Of a stretch of DNA of 42,889 bases, positions 29,365-40,248 are shown piece after piece (positions within the stretch are counted from its first letter, which is position 1; the number at the start of each line of letters is the position of its first letter). The notes under the pieces are model-generated. The model ran no database searches. It worked only from the letters and a program-made list of their open reading frames with translations, and was not told the origin of the DNA. The position numbers were made by a program, and so were the translations under genes. Origin of the DNA: Candidatus Ancillula kalotermitis (GTDB lineage Bacteria > Actinomycetota > Actinomycetes > Actinomycetales > Bifidobacteriaceae). Location: NCBI GenBank assembly GCA_031273495.1, contig JAISRT010000032.1, positions 1 to 42,889 on the forward strand, written 5' to 3'.

Positions 29365-30117
29365 CTACTGCTTGGCGACTGGGTCACGGGGCGCTGATAG
29401 GTCTATGATGCGCTTCCCTTGGAGGTCCTGGGTTAACGCAATCTGCAGGGACTCGAGTTTGAGTGTTAAGTCGTTCGTGTTCCCGAAAACAACAATCAGC
29501 CCGTCCGCTCTCTGCACCGCTATGCTGTCACGCCCAGTCGCGGATATTTTCGTTAGGCCTTGGGAAAAGGCGGGGTGTTTCACTATCATCTTGAGCAGTG
29601 CCAAGACGTCGGTTTTCGCATCTTCAGAAACTTCGAACTCTGGGAATGCACCCAGTGATTCTTGCCACGCCCCCAAAATGTCACCATTTTCATCAATTAA
29701 ATTACCGTTCGCCTTAGCAATTGGGGTCTTCGGGTCAATCATCACGATTAATTTGTGCGGCCACTCCTTGGCAACCTGCGCCTTCTTGACGCCATGTATC
29801 TGCTGAAGCTGCCTCGCGAAGTTGTCAGTGTCGAAAAGCACTAGAGAAACTGCAGAGTCTGACTTGGCGTCCCCGAAAACATGGTTTAGCGTCTGAAAAT
29901 CGATGAACACCGACTTCTGGGCATCCTCAAGCCCAAGCAGCTGTATTTCTTTAACCTTGAACATTGGTGAGAAGAGCAATGCCCAGACTACAAATGCAAC
30001 CGAAAAGCACAGTAAGACGCGCTTTAAGATTTGCAGGAAGAGTTGGCGGCGCACTGCCCTCTGACGCTCAAGCAATCGCTGGTCAACCTGTAGTTTCGGG
30101 GCCTCAGTTTTTGGCAT
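29365..30117 (-). CDS. ftsQ: Cell division protein FtsQ (POTRA)
   Basis: Single TM followed by FKVKEIQLLGLEDAQKSVF and VKKAQVAKEWPHKLIVMIDPKTPIA; adjacent to murC. Confidence 0.85.
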   Translation of the reverse strand: MPKTEAPKLQVDQRLLERQRAVRRQLFLQILKRVLLCFSVAFVVWALLFSPMFKVKEIQLLGLEDAQKSVFIDFQTLNHVFGDAKSDSAVSLVLFDTDNFARQLQQIHGVKKAQVAKEWPHKLIVMIDPKTPIAKANGNLIDENGDILGAWQESLGAFPEFEVSEDAKTDVLALLKMIVKHPAFSQGLTKISATGRDSIAVQRADGLIVVFGNTNDLTLKLESLQIALTQDLQGKRIIDLSAPRDPVAKQ

Positions 30118-32458
30118 ATTTCCTGAACATCTCAACTAAACTAGGTCCCGCACCCACGCTCAGGACAATTTTACTGCTCTGCCTCGCTAACTTGACCGCT
30201 AGTTGCACACCTTCTTCAAGTGAGTCTGTGGTTAATAAGTCGTCAGAATGTTGAGCGATGGTTTCGGGCGTGACGTCTGGGAAGTCCGCTTGTTCCTCCC
30301 GTGCCTTGAAGATTTTCGTGACTATTGCGAACTTCGCGCGTTCGAGTTCCTTTGCAAATTCCACTTGAAAATCGCGCGTCCTTGAATATAAGTGAGACTG
30401 GAAGAGCACGACAAAATCATTACTACCGTATTTTTCGATAGCACCGTCGATAAGTTTCTGGACCTCAGTTGGGTGATGGGCATAATCGTCAACCACTGTC
30501 AACCCCTCGATTTCGTGCACCTCGAACCGCCGTGATGCTCCTGTAAACGATTCTAATGCACGTTCTATCGCTTGTGGGTCCACACCTTGTCCCCTACACA
30601 CGCAGCTAGCTAAGGACGCGTTAACTTGATTATACTGGCCTGGGACGCTAAGGTTAAAGGTCTGCTTTTCGCAAACCACAACATTTCTACCGTGCAACCC
30701 CAACTCGTCTGCGACCTCTTGAGTGGTGACGACTTTCTGGGCGTTTTGAGCGAACCGCTTGAACTCCCGTTTCACACCATCGAAATCGCCGTAATAGTCA
30801 AGGTGGTCAGGCTCAAGGTTCGAGATTACCGCGACGTCGGGGTAGTATTTCGTGAAACTGCCGTCAGACTCGTCCGCCTCAAGGACAATTATTTCGCGCC
30901 GATCCGCCAGTTTACCGCCATTGCAGTGCACGCCGTTTATCTTCGCCTCCGCACCGACGACAAAACTGGTTGCCTCGGAGTCATTCTGCTCAAGAATCTG
31001 CGCTATCATACTAGTTATTGTGGTCTTACCGTGGGACCCCGCAACCGCAACTGAAGTTTTGTGCATCTTCAGGAGGATATTTAACACGTCCGATCTGTGC
31101 AGCACTTCAATCCGACCGCCGTGCTCTTCTTGCCGCCTAGCCTCGCTAAGCTCAGTGTTCGTCTCTTTTATCGCACTCGAATACACTAGCATATCCTTCC
31201 CGATTAAGTGGTCTGGAGAGTGCCCCCCGAGAGTAGAGTCACACCCAGAAATTGACGAGATTTTCTCAAAGCAACTCGCTATCGGTGAAATACCCGCACC
31301 TGAAAGTGCCATAAAGTGCACTTGTTTAGGCGTCCGAGTAGTAAAATATGTCTTCAAGATTGCGCGCTCAATTAGTCGAACTAACTTCTTCGTTGCGTTA
31401 GGGATTGCGTTTTTTACCGCCGCCGTTTTCATCAAGCGCAGTCGGTCAGTAGTCATAGTTTTTAGGGCTTCAATTAGACGGTCCGAACGGAAGTCAGCAT
31501 CTTTTATCGTCAAGGCACCGTCCCCAAGTAGTGCCACATTGCGAAATTGCTCACCGTTCCCGATCGGAAGTGGCACGAGGATGGCAGGTTTTCCGAGTAA
31601 AGCCAGCTCATGAACACTTCCAGCACCACTACGGCAAATCACCAGGTCAGCAGCACTCATCAAGTCAAGCAAATTGTCAGCATATTCGAGCACTGTGTAG
31701 TATTGTTGTTTCTCAGTCGGCAGCGCAGTGCGGACGTCAAGTGCAGCATCAACCTTTCCCCTGCCCGTCACGTGAACGATTTCCCAGTCGTCAAGGAGAC
31801 GCTCGGCAGCGTTGCAGACTGCGATGTTAATGTTCAGGGCGCCGAGTGACCCACCGAAGACCAGTAGTTTTCTCCTCGCACAACAGTCAGTGTTTTCGCC
31901 TGGAGCATCCACCGAGCGGTCCGACCCTGCAGCGACACTGTCAATATTCGAGGCAGAACGCATCGGTAGCCCTGTCAACTGCGCGTTTCGTGCCGCGCGT
32001 GGTAAAATCGTGTCGGGAAAGGAATATGCAAACTCGGAGGCATACATCGCAGCGACTCGGTTGGCTAGCCCCACTTTAGTGTTCTGCTCGTGCACAATAA
32101 TCGGCACCTTCAAGTTCTTGGCAGCAAAAATCGCGGGCACACTGACATAACCACCGAAAACCACCACCGCGTTAATATTGTTCTGCTTGATAATTGTTTC
32201 AGTCTGCTTTATCAACTTGTGCAACTTGTTCGGAAGGGAAAGGTTACGAAAAATCTTGCCCCACTCACGCTCAAGAGGCAGCTTATCGATCTGGTGCAAC
32301 TTAAAACCTGCGTCCTTAACTAGCTCTACTTCAATGCCATAACATCCCAGAAACTCGGCGTGGTAGTTCTGCTGCTCGAGCTCGCGTGCCGTTTCGAGCG
32401 CAGGAATGACGTGGCCCGCCGTTCCCGCCGCAGCCAACAAAACATTTCGCTTTCGCAT
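30104..32458 (-). CDS. MurG-MurC fusion protein
   Basis: One 784-aa ORF. N-terminal half MurG (AAGTAGHVIPALETARE, VFGGYVSVPAIFAAK, FGGSLGALNIN, CRSGAGSVHELALLGKPAILVP); C-terminal half MurC (VAGSHGKTTITSMIAQIL, EADESDGSF, DDYAHHPTEVQ, FQSHLYSRTRDF). Confidence 0.94.
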   Translation of the reverse strand: MRKRNVLLAAAGTAGHVIPALETARELEQQNYHAEFLGCYGIEVELVKDAGFKLHQIDKLPLEREWGKIFRNLSLPNKLHKLIKQTETIIKQNNINAVVVFGGYVSVPAIFAAKNLKVPIIVHEQNTKVGLANRVAAMYASEFAYSFPDTILPRAARNAQLTGLPMRSASNIDSVAAGSDRSVDAPGENTDCCARRKLLVFGGSLGALNINIAVCNAAERLLDDWEIVHVTGRGKVDAALDVRTALPTEKQQYYTVLEYADNLLDLMSAADLVICRSGAGSVHELALLGKPAILVPLPIGNGEQFRNVALLGDGALTIKDADFRSDRLIEALKTMTTDRLRLMKTAAVKNAIPNATKKLVRLIERAILKTYFTTRTPKQVHFMALSGAGISPIASCFEKISSISGCDSTLGGHSPDHLIGKDMLVYSSAIKETNTELSEARRQEEHGGRIEVLHRSDVLNILLKMHKTSVAVAGSHGKTTITSMIAQILEQNDSEATSFVVGAEAKINGVHCNGGKLADRREIIVLEADESDGSFTKYYPDVAVISNLEPDHLDYYGDFDGVKREFKRFAQNAQKVVTTQEVADELGLHGRNVVVCEKQTFNLSVPGQYNQVNASLASCVCRGQGVDPQAIERALESFTGASRRFEVHEIEGLTVVDDYAHHPTEVQKLIDGAIEKYGSNDFVVLFQSHLYSRTRDFQVEFAKELERAKFAIVTKIFKAREEQADFPDVTPETIAQHSDDLLTTDSLEEGVQLAVKLARQSSKIVLSVGAGPSLVEMFRKYAKN

Positions 32459-32503
32459 CTTTACACTAGTGTAGCACTTAAAGCTTAACGTTAACTAAAA
32501 ACA

Positions 32504-33247
32504 CTAAACATGAACCAGAGTTCCGAGAGGGTCACCGTTTTCCTCGACGGCAACACTTCCGCCACGCAATGCCTTCGTCACATTCCCAACCACATCCAGA
32601 CCAAACACCCGCATACTGATGTCATTCGTTCGCGCCAATGAGAGTGCTGCCGCGTCCATAACTTTCAGGTTGTCAACGAGTGCCTTAGTGTAGGTCAACT
32701 CTTCGAACTTCTTCGCCTGAGGGTTCGTTGCGGGGTCAGAATCATACACAGCGTCCACACCGTTTTTGCCCATCAGCACGCATTCACAATTCATTTCGAG
32801 CGCCCTCTGGATGGCAACAGTGTCCGTTGAAAAATACGGCATTCCAGCACCCGCACCGAAGACGACTACGCGCCCTTTCTCCATGTCACGAATCGCCTTG
32901 AGCGGTATATAGTTCTCGGCAATTTGCCCCATCGAGATGGCAGTTTGAACCCTAGTCACGACACCTTCCTGCTCAAGAAACTCCTGCAGCGCGAGAGAGT
33001 TCATGACAGTCCCGAGCATCCCCATATAGTCACCACGGTTGCGATCAAGCCCCGCCTTCGACAACTCTTCACCTCGGAAAAAGTTACCACCGCCATTCAC
33101 AACGCAAACTTGAACTGGGCTCGAACCGTCCGTGGGTCTGACTGCCTCCTTGATTTCCTGGGCAATCCGCTTCACCACATCAGTGTCAATACCAACAGAA
33201 CCACCGCCGAAACTCTCGCCCGACAACTTCAATAATACTCTACGCAT
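32504..33247 (-). CDS. pyrH: UMP kinase
   Basis: [58 protein letters not shown]. Start 6 nt after TACACT. Confidence 0.96.
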   Translation of the reverse strand: MRRVLLKLSGESFGGGSVGIDTDVVKRIAQEIKEAVRPTDGSSPVQVCVVNGGGNFFRGEELSKAGLDRNRGDYMGMLGTVMNSLALQEFLEQEGVVTRVQTAISMGQIAENYIPLKAIRDMEKGRVVVFGAGAGMPYFSTDTVAIQRALEMNCECVLMGKNGVDAVYDSDPATNPQAKKFEELTYTKALVDNLKVMDAAALSLARTNDISMRVFGLDVVGNVTKALRGGSVAVEENGDPLGTLVHV

Positions 33248-33263
33248 TACTCTAGTGTAGCAC
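33248..33263 (-). promoter_or_regulatory. Extended -10 promoter of pyrH (leaderless-type)
   Basis: TGTGCTACACT-AGAGTA-ATG. Confidence 0.72.
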
Positions 33264-33308
33264 AATTCTCTGGCGCGCGTTGCGCTAGCGATTAGAACTC
33301 GGCCACGC

Positions 33309-33545
33309 CCTGTCACCCTTGGGCTTGACGTCCCATGTCACCCTTGGGAGCGGGGTGTCCTTTCCCCTGTCACCCTTGGGCTTGTCCCGAGGGTCCGCTA
33401 GTGCGGGTCTTGACGTCCCATGTCACCCTTGGGAGCGGGGTGTCCTTTCCCCTGTCACCCTTGGGCTTGTCCCGAGGGTCCAGGGGGGTCAGTGTGCACT
33501 GAATCCAGCGCAGCGTGGCATAAAGCCAAGGATGACATGAAAGGG
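33309..33545. repeat. REP-like palindrome cluster with an 85-bp tandem duplication (33324 and 33409)
   Basis: Repeated gtcacccttgggcttgtcccgagggtcc hairpins; unit cttgacgtcccatgtcacccttgggagcggggtgtcc... twice at an 85-bp period. Confidence 0.93.
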
Positions 33546-33597
33546 CGAGGGGGTCCAGGGCAGGCGCGGTCTTGTCTTGGTGAGTGACAGTTCTGGC

Positions 33598-34344
33598 TCA
33601 CTCGAGCACGGTTGAACTTAACGCGATGCACCCCACAACGTCAATCCCTGCACTAGCTAGCACAAGTTTTGACGCTCGGAAAGTCGCACCAGTCGTGCAG
33701 ACGTCGTCGACTAAAACAACTCGTTCACAGTTCGCAGTCAGCAATTTTGCGCAGTCTGTCTTGTCGGCAAGCACTCCTTTTCCCTGGGGTGGCGCGCGAT
33801 GTCGGCGCACAACATATAGCGCATTCTGTTTATTCTGCGCGCGTTGAGCACTATCGAAGTTCACCTGCTTCTTAATGTTCTTCTGCTTCAAAATCTGCTT
33901 CACTTGCGCGGGAACACCGAGTTTCTTGAGCTCCGAGGCAACTGCGAGCGCCAGGCTTAACGTTTGTAGGCGCGTCCGCTTCTTCACCGAACTTCTGCTT
34001 GAGGGGCAAGGCACAACGATAATTTTATTCCGACCAGACGTCAGTCTGCGATTGAGAAACTTTTTGCACTCTGAGTTGAAAAACTTTATTGCCACTTGCC
34101 GGACAATTTTGCACATAACACGGTCCAGATCTAGACGTCCGTGGTCTTTCCATTTTAGCAGTAGTTTACGCATCGTGTCCTGATAGTTCGACCCTGAATA
34201 GACCTCAACATCATCCTTGACGACAACTGTGGGCGAAATGTATTCCTGCAACTTCAACTTGCATTTTGGGCACACTTCTTGATCGACGACATTGCACCCC
34301 GCGCACGTCACTGGCCAGACGAGTAGAATAAGCTTCTTAATCAT
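33598..34344 (-). CDS. ComF-family phosphoribosyltransferase
   Basis: LLVWPVTCAGCNVVDQEVCPKCK zinc ribbon; PRPP-type VVLVDDVCTTGATFRASKLVL. Confidence 0.92.
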   Translation of the reverse strand: MIKKLILLVWPVTCAGCNVVDQEVCPKCKLKLQEYISPTVVVKDDVEVYSGSNYQDTMRKLLLKWKDHGRLDLDRVMCKIVRQVAIKFFNSECKKFLNRRLTSGRNKIIVVPCPSSRSSVKKRTRLQTLSLALAVASELKKLGVPAQVKQILKQKNIKKQVNFDSAQRAQNKQNALYVVRRHRAPPQGKGVLADKTDCAKLLTANCERVVLVDDVCTTGATFRASKLVLASAGIDVVGCIALSSTVLE

Positions 34345-34429
34345 GGCACCAGTATTGCGCATTATATGGACACACTCCGCAGGAACTGCCCTAATGGTTA
34401 ATAAGTCACCGAAATATTGCGTTGACGGA

Positions 34430-34812
34430 CAAGCGCGGGCCTGTCCTTGGCTCTATGCTGCGCTACGCTGGGATGACGGGGACTATTCACCACTACTGTC
34501 ATCCTTGGCTTTATGCCGAGGATCCACTAGCGCGGTGTGTTCATAGATTCTCGGGACAAGCCCAAGGATGACATGGGACGGACATGCGAATGAATGACAT
34601 GGGACGGACAAGCGCGGGCCTGTCCTTGGCTTTATGGTTATTGTCATCCTTGGCTCTATGGTTATTGTCATCCTTGGCTTTATGCCGAGGATCCACTAGC
34701 GCGGTGTGTTCATAGATTCTCGGGACAAGCCCAAGAATGACATGGGACGGACATGCGAATGAATGACATGGGACGGACATGCGAATGAATGACATGGGAC
34801 GGACATGCGAAT
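34430..34812. repeat. REP-like palindrome cluster ending in a 26-bp x3 tandem repeat
   Basis: ccttggctttatgccgagg and ctcgggacaagcccaagRatg hairpins; gaatgacatgggacggacatgcgaat x3 at 34735-34812. Confidence 0.95.
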
Positions 34813-34838
34813 GAAGTTCGTGCTATAATGCTGATAAG

Positions 34839-36311
34839 TTGCGTAGAATACTGATTTTAGTTGTAGTTGCACTTCTCGGAGGTGCAGCAATATTTCTGTC
34901 TGCGCCGCACGATTTTCAAGAAGACAACGAACTGTATCCAAACCGAGTCCCCATTTCATGGCGTGTTGGGATCGCATTCCCCAGTTCGGGGCTTGAACTT
35001 TTCGACCGCTCGTCTGTTGGCAGGTGGGACAATATAGTGGCTAAAATCAAGGCGGAACTTGTCGTGCACGGTTTTAACGAGAATAATATTGTCGTCGCTC
35101 AGTCAAGCGAACGTGTCGAGCAAGTGAAGCAGATTGACGAAATGCTAGAGAAGGACAACTTAGACTGCCTGATTGTTGTGCCAGTGGAACTCTCGAAGGA
35201 CCAGATTATTGCGCAACAAGGTGACACTACTTGGAACTATTTGCGTGCCAAGTATAAAGATGTGCTTGCCGAGTCTGTCACCGCGAACGACCCAAAAATA
35301 CTTGAGAACTCACCCTATGAAAATGTCGGCGAAGAGTCACCGCTTGATGAAAATGGCTTGAAATTCTACAACAAACTGCTAGTGCAGCTCCAGCAATATT
35401 CGCTTGAGGACCGGCTTCGCAAGGCGAAGGAAGCGAACATCTTAACGGTAGGCTTTGGGTCGGATAATGTCAACGATTTCCCATTCGACTACTTCTTCGC
35501 TACTCCGTCTGCAGAGGATGTTGCTAATGTGCAGGCTGGTTTTGCAGTTGCGCACCTCGGACTGCCTGAACTAACCGCGGACGGCATCGCGCCTGAAAAG
35601 CCAACCGATTGGGTGGCAAAAAATGTAGAGGTTATGACTCAAGATGCCCTTAAGCCGAACTCGAAGCGCTATTTCACCCAGCTCTGGAAGCGAATTAAGC
35701 CTTATTTTGACGCTGGCTACCTCCGCTCTGGCTCTGGATTGCTGACCGAGAAGACTACAGCTGAAGACTATATTGGTGTGTCCGTAATTGAAGACGGTGA
35801 CAAAGCTGCTGGAATTATGCATAACCGACTTGACAAGTATTACAAGCAGGATGATGCCGCCCACCGATTAAGTTTTGTCTTCGCGCAGACTGATGCCCAC
35901 GCACGCGGTGCGGTCCGTGCTTGCGTTGAGGCAGGGTGGCAGCAGTCGAGTTCACGGTGGCCAATAATCACGGGGTCTGGTGCGGAAAAAATCACTGTTG
36001 CAGACATCGTGGAGAAGAAGCAGGCGATGTCTATTGCATACGATTCAAGCATCCTCTCGACTGCAGTTGCACAATATCTGTTCGACTTCGCAATCGGGCA
36101 GCCCTCTATGAACGGTCAGAGTGTCAACAATAACGCCCTCCTTTCTGCCGCGGTGTCCCCGAGTGGGACTGCATATTTCGCACAGGTGCCATTGAAAGAC
36201 GGAGAACTTCAAAATATGCTCATTGCGCGTCCGGTCACGATTACAGCAGACAACCTGAAGGAGTTTATGGTCGACTCGGGTTACATTTCGCCACAGGAGG
36301 CAGGGTTGTAG
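34839..36311 (+). CDS. Periplasmic sugar-binding-protein-like exported protein
   Basis: Signal/TM N-terminus, WRVGIAFPSSGLELFDRSSVGRWDNIVAKIKAEL, DCLIVVPVE, VAYLFDFAIGQ; TTG start after TGCTATAAT. Confidence 0.65.
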   Translation: MRRILILVVVALLGGAAIFLSAPHDFQEDNELYPNRVPISWRVGIAFPSSGLELFDRSSVGRWDNIVAKIKAELVVHGFNENNIVVAQSSERVEQVKQIDEMLEKDNLDCLIVVPVELSKDQIIAQQGDTTWNYLRAKYKDVLAESVTANDPKILENSPYENVGEESPLDENGLKFYNKLLVQLQQYSLEDRLRKAKEANILTVGFGSDNVNDFPFDYFFATPSAEDVANVQAGFAVAHLGLPELTADGIAPEKPTDWVAKNVEVMTQDALKPNSKRYFTQLWKRIKPYFDAGYLRSGSGLLTEKTTAEDYIGVSVIEDGDKAAGIMHNRLDKYYKQDDAAHRLSFVFAQTDAHARGAVRACVEAGWQQSSSRWPIITGSGAEKITVADIVEKKQAMSIAYDSSILSTAVAQYLFDFAIGQPSMNGQSVNNNALLSAAVSPSGTAYFAQVPLKDGELQNMLIARPVTITADNLKEFMVDSGYISPQEAGL

Positions 36312-38808
<2,497 letters not shown>

Positions 38809-40248
38809 TCACCCGAGAATGACATTTTCTTCAGGATAGCGCACGAATTTCGAGAAGTCTTGGCGAATCATAGATGCCACGATTGTCATAGTCCCTATCC
38901 TGCCAAGTATCATAAGGATCGCGACAAGAACTGAGGTGAACGGCGTTAAAAACTGATCCAGTCCGAGGCTCAAACCGTTGTTAGCGAAGGCTGAAATGGT
39001 GTCAAACTGAACGATGTCAAGTGGCGCATTGGTCTGGAGTAGGATAATGAAAATGAAGAGGATGACTATCGCTATCCCCGTGAAGAATATCGTCACCGCA
39101 ACTTTAAGGGATGAAAACGAAAGGCGCTTGGCGAAAATTGAGATGTCGGACACACCGCGGAACTCCGACATCAAGGCAAGAACTAGCACTGCAATAGTCG
39201 TCACCTTAATACCTGAACATGTCGACGCTGGTGCGCCGCCTATGAAGATCCAAATCTGCTCCAAAAGACGTGTAGCACCCGACAGCGCTGACTGGTCGAT
39301 GATTTCAAACCCTTCGGTTCGAGTGTTCAGCGCGGTGAAAAGAAGTGCCTGGGAATGGAGAAGTGGGTCATCGTTAATTTCGGGTGTAAAAAGGTGTGTG
39401 TTGCCCCATTCGACAACGAAAAACCATAGCACTATTATCAGGTCAAGGACAACAAATGCGACAAGGACAATTTTAGTGTGTAGGCTGACGGTATGCCAAC
39501 TCCGTTTCTTTATCGCGCGGAAAATGTTCAGGATGACTGGGAACCCAATCGAGCCCATAAAAATCGCGAAGAGGGTAGGCACAATAATCCAAATATTGAA
39601 GCCCCAGGATGCCACGCCGTCGGCAGAAATGTCGAAGCCCGCATTGTTGAAGGCGGACACTGCGAAGAACACTGAATGCCAAAGTGCGTGCAAAAAGTCC
39701 TCGTGCATATATAGAAACCGCGGAAAAGTTACAGCAACGAGCACTGCCTCAATCACAGCCATACTAATTAGGACCACGCGAAGCAACGAGCCAAGCTCTC
39801 CGTATTTTGACGACTTGATATCCGACGCTGCTAGTATTTTCTCAGTCAGCCCCATCCTCTTCGAAAACAACGACCCCACCAGCGATGCCATAGTCATAAC
39901 CCCCAACCCACCAATTTGGATAATGAGCATCAAAGTGAACTGCCCGAAGAATGTCCAGTGCTCACTAGTCGGAACTAACTCCATACCAGTGCCTGAAATT
40001 GCCGACGACGCAGTGTAGAACGCGAGGTGGAAGTCGGTCCAGCCGGAATAACTACAAAACGGCAACATTAACACTAGCGTGAAGAGCAGGAGCACCAGCA
40101 GAAATGTCGAGATGACGAATGACGCGGGCCGCAGTTTGGCTAGAGTGACGATTGCAGAGGTATTGGAACCCTTGATCAGGTTCTTAACTGAGCTCCGAGA
40201 GTCTTTACGACGTCTGCGAGAGAATTTCACCCTTGGTTTCAAGCGCAT
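38809..40248 (-). CDS. TrkH/KtrB-family K+ uptake membrane subunit
   Basis: FYTASSAISGTGMELVP, FFAVSAFNNAGFDISADG, ALNTRTEGFEIID, ISAFANNGLSLGL selectivity repeats. Confidence 0.92.
   Translation of the reverse strand: MRLKPRVKFSRRRRKDSRSSVKNLIKGSNTSAIVTLAKLRPASFVISTFLLVLLLFTLVLMLPFCSYSGWTDFHLAFYTASSAISGTGMELVPTSEHWTFFGQFTLMLIIQIGGLGVMTMASLVGSLFSKRMGLTEKILAASDIKSSKYGELGSLLRVVLISMAVIEAVLVAVTFPRFLYMHEDFLHALWHSVFFAVSAFNNAGFDISADGVASWGFNIWIIVPTLFAIFMGSIGFPVILNIFRAIKKRSWHTVSLHTKIVLVAFVVLDLIIVLWFFVVEWGNTHLFTPEINDDPLLHSQALLFTALNTRTEGFEIIDQSALSGATRLLEQIWIFIGGAPASTCSGIKVTTIAVLVLALMSEFRGVSDISIFAKRLSFSSLKVAVTIFFTGIAIVILFIFIILLQTNAPLDIVQFDTISAFANNGLSLGLDQFLTPFTSVLVAILMILGRIGTMTIVASMIRQDFSKFVRYPEENVILG

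Noticed and set aside
30228-30243. gtggttaataagt match between murC and the TA1-flanking repeat
   Set aside because: About 13-14 bp only and within conserved coding sequence; may be chance.
30852-31613. 253-aa ORF antisense to murG-murC
   Set aside because: Antisense artefact; the sense strand is unambiguous MurG/MurC.
34735-34812. Possible CRISPR array
   Set aside because: 26-bp units are directly abutting with no unique spacers and there are no cas genes; a simple tandem repeat.
39014-40018. 334-aa ORF antisense to trkH
   Set aside because: Long antisense frame opposite a well-supported TrkH gene; no family-like motifs.
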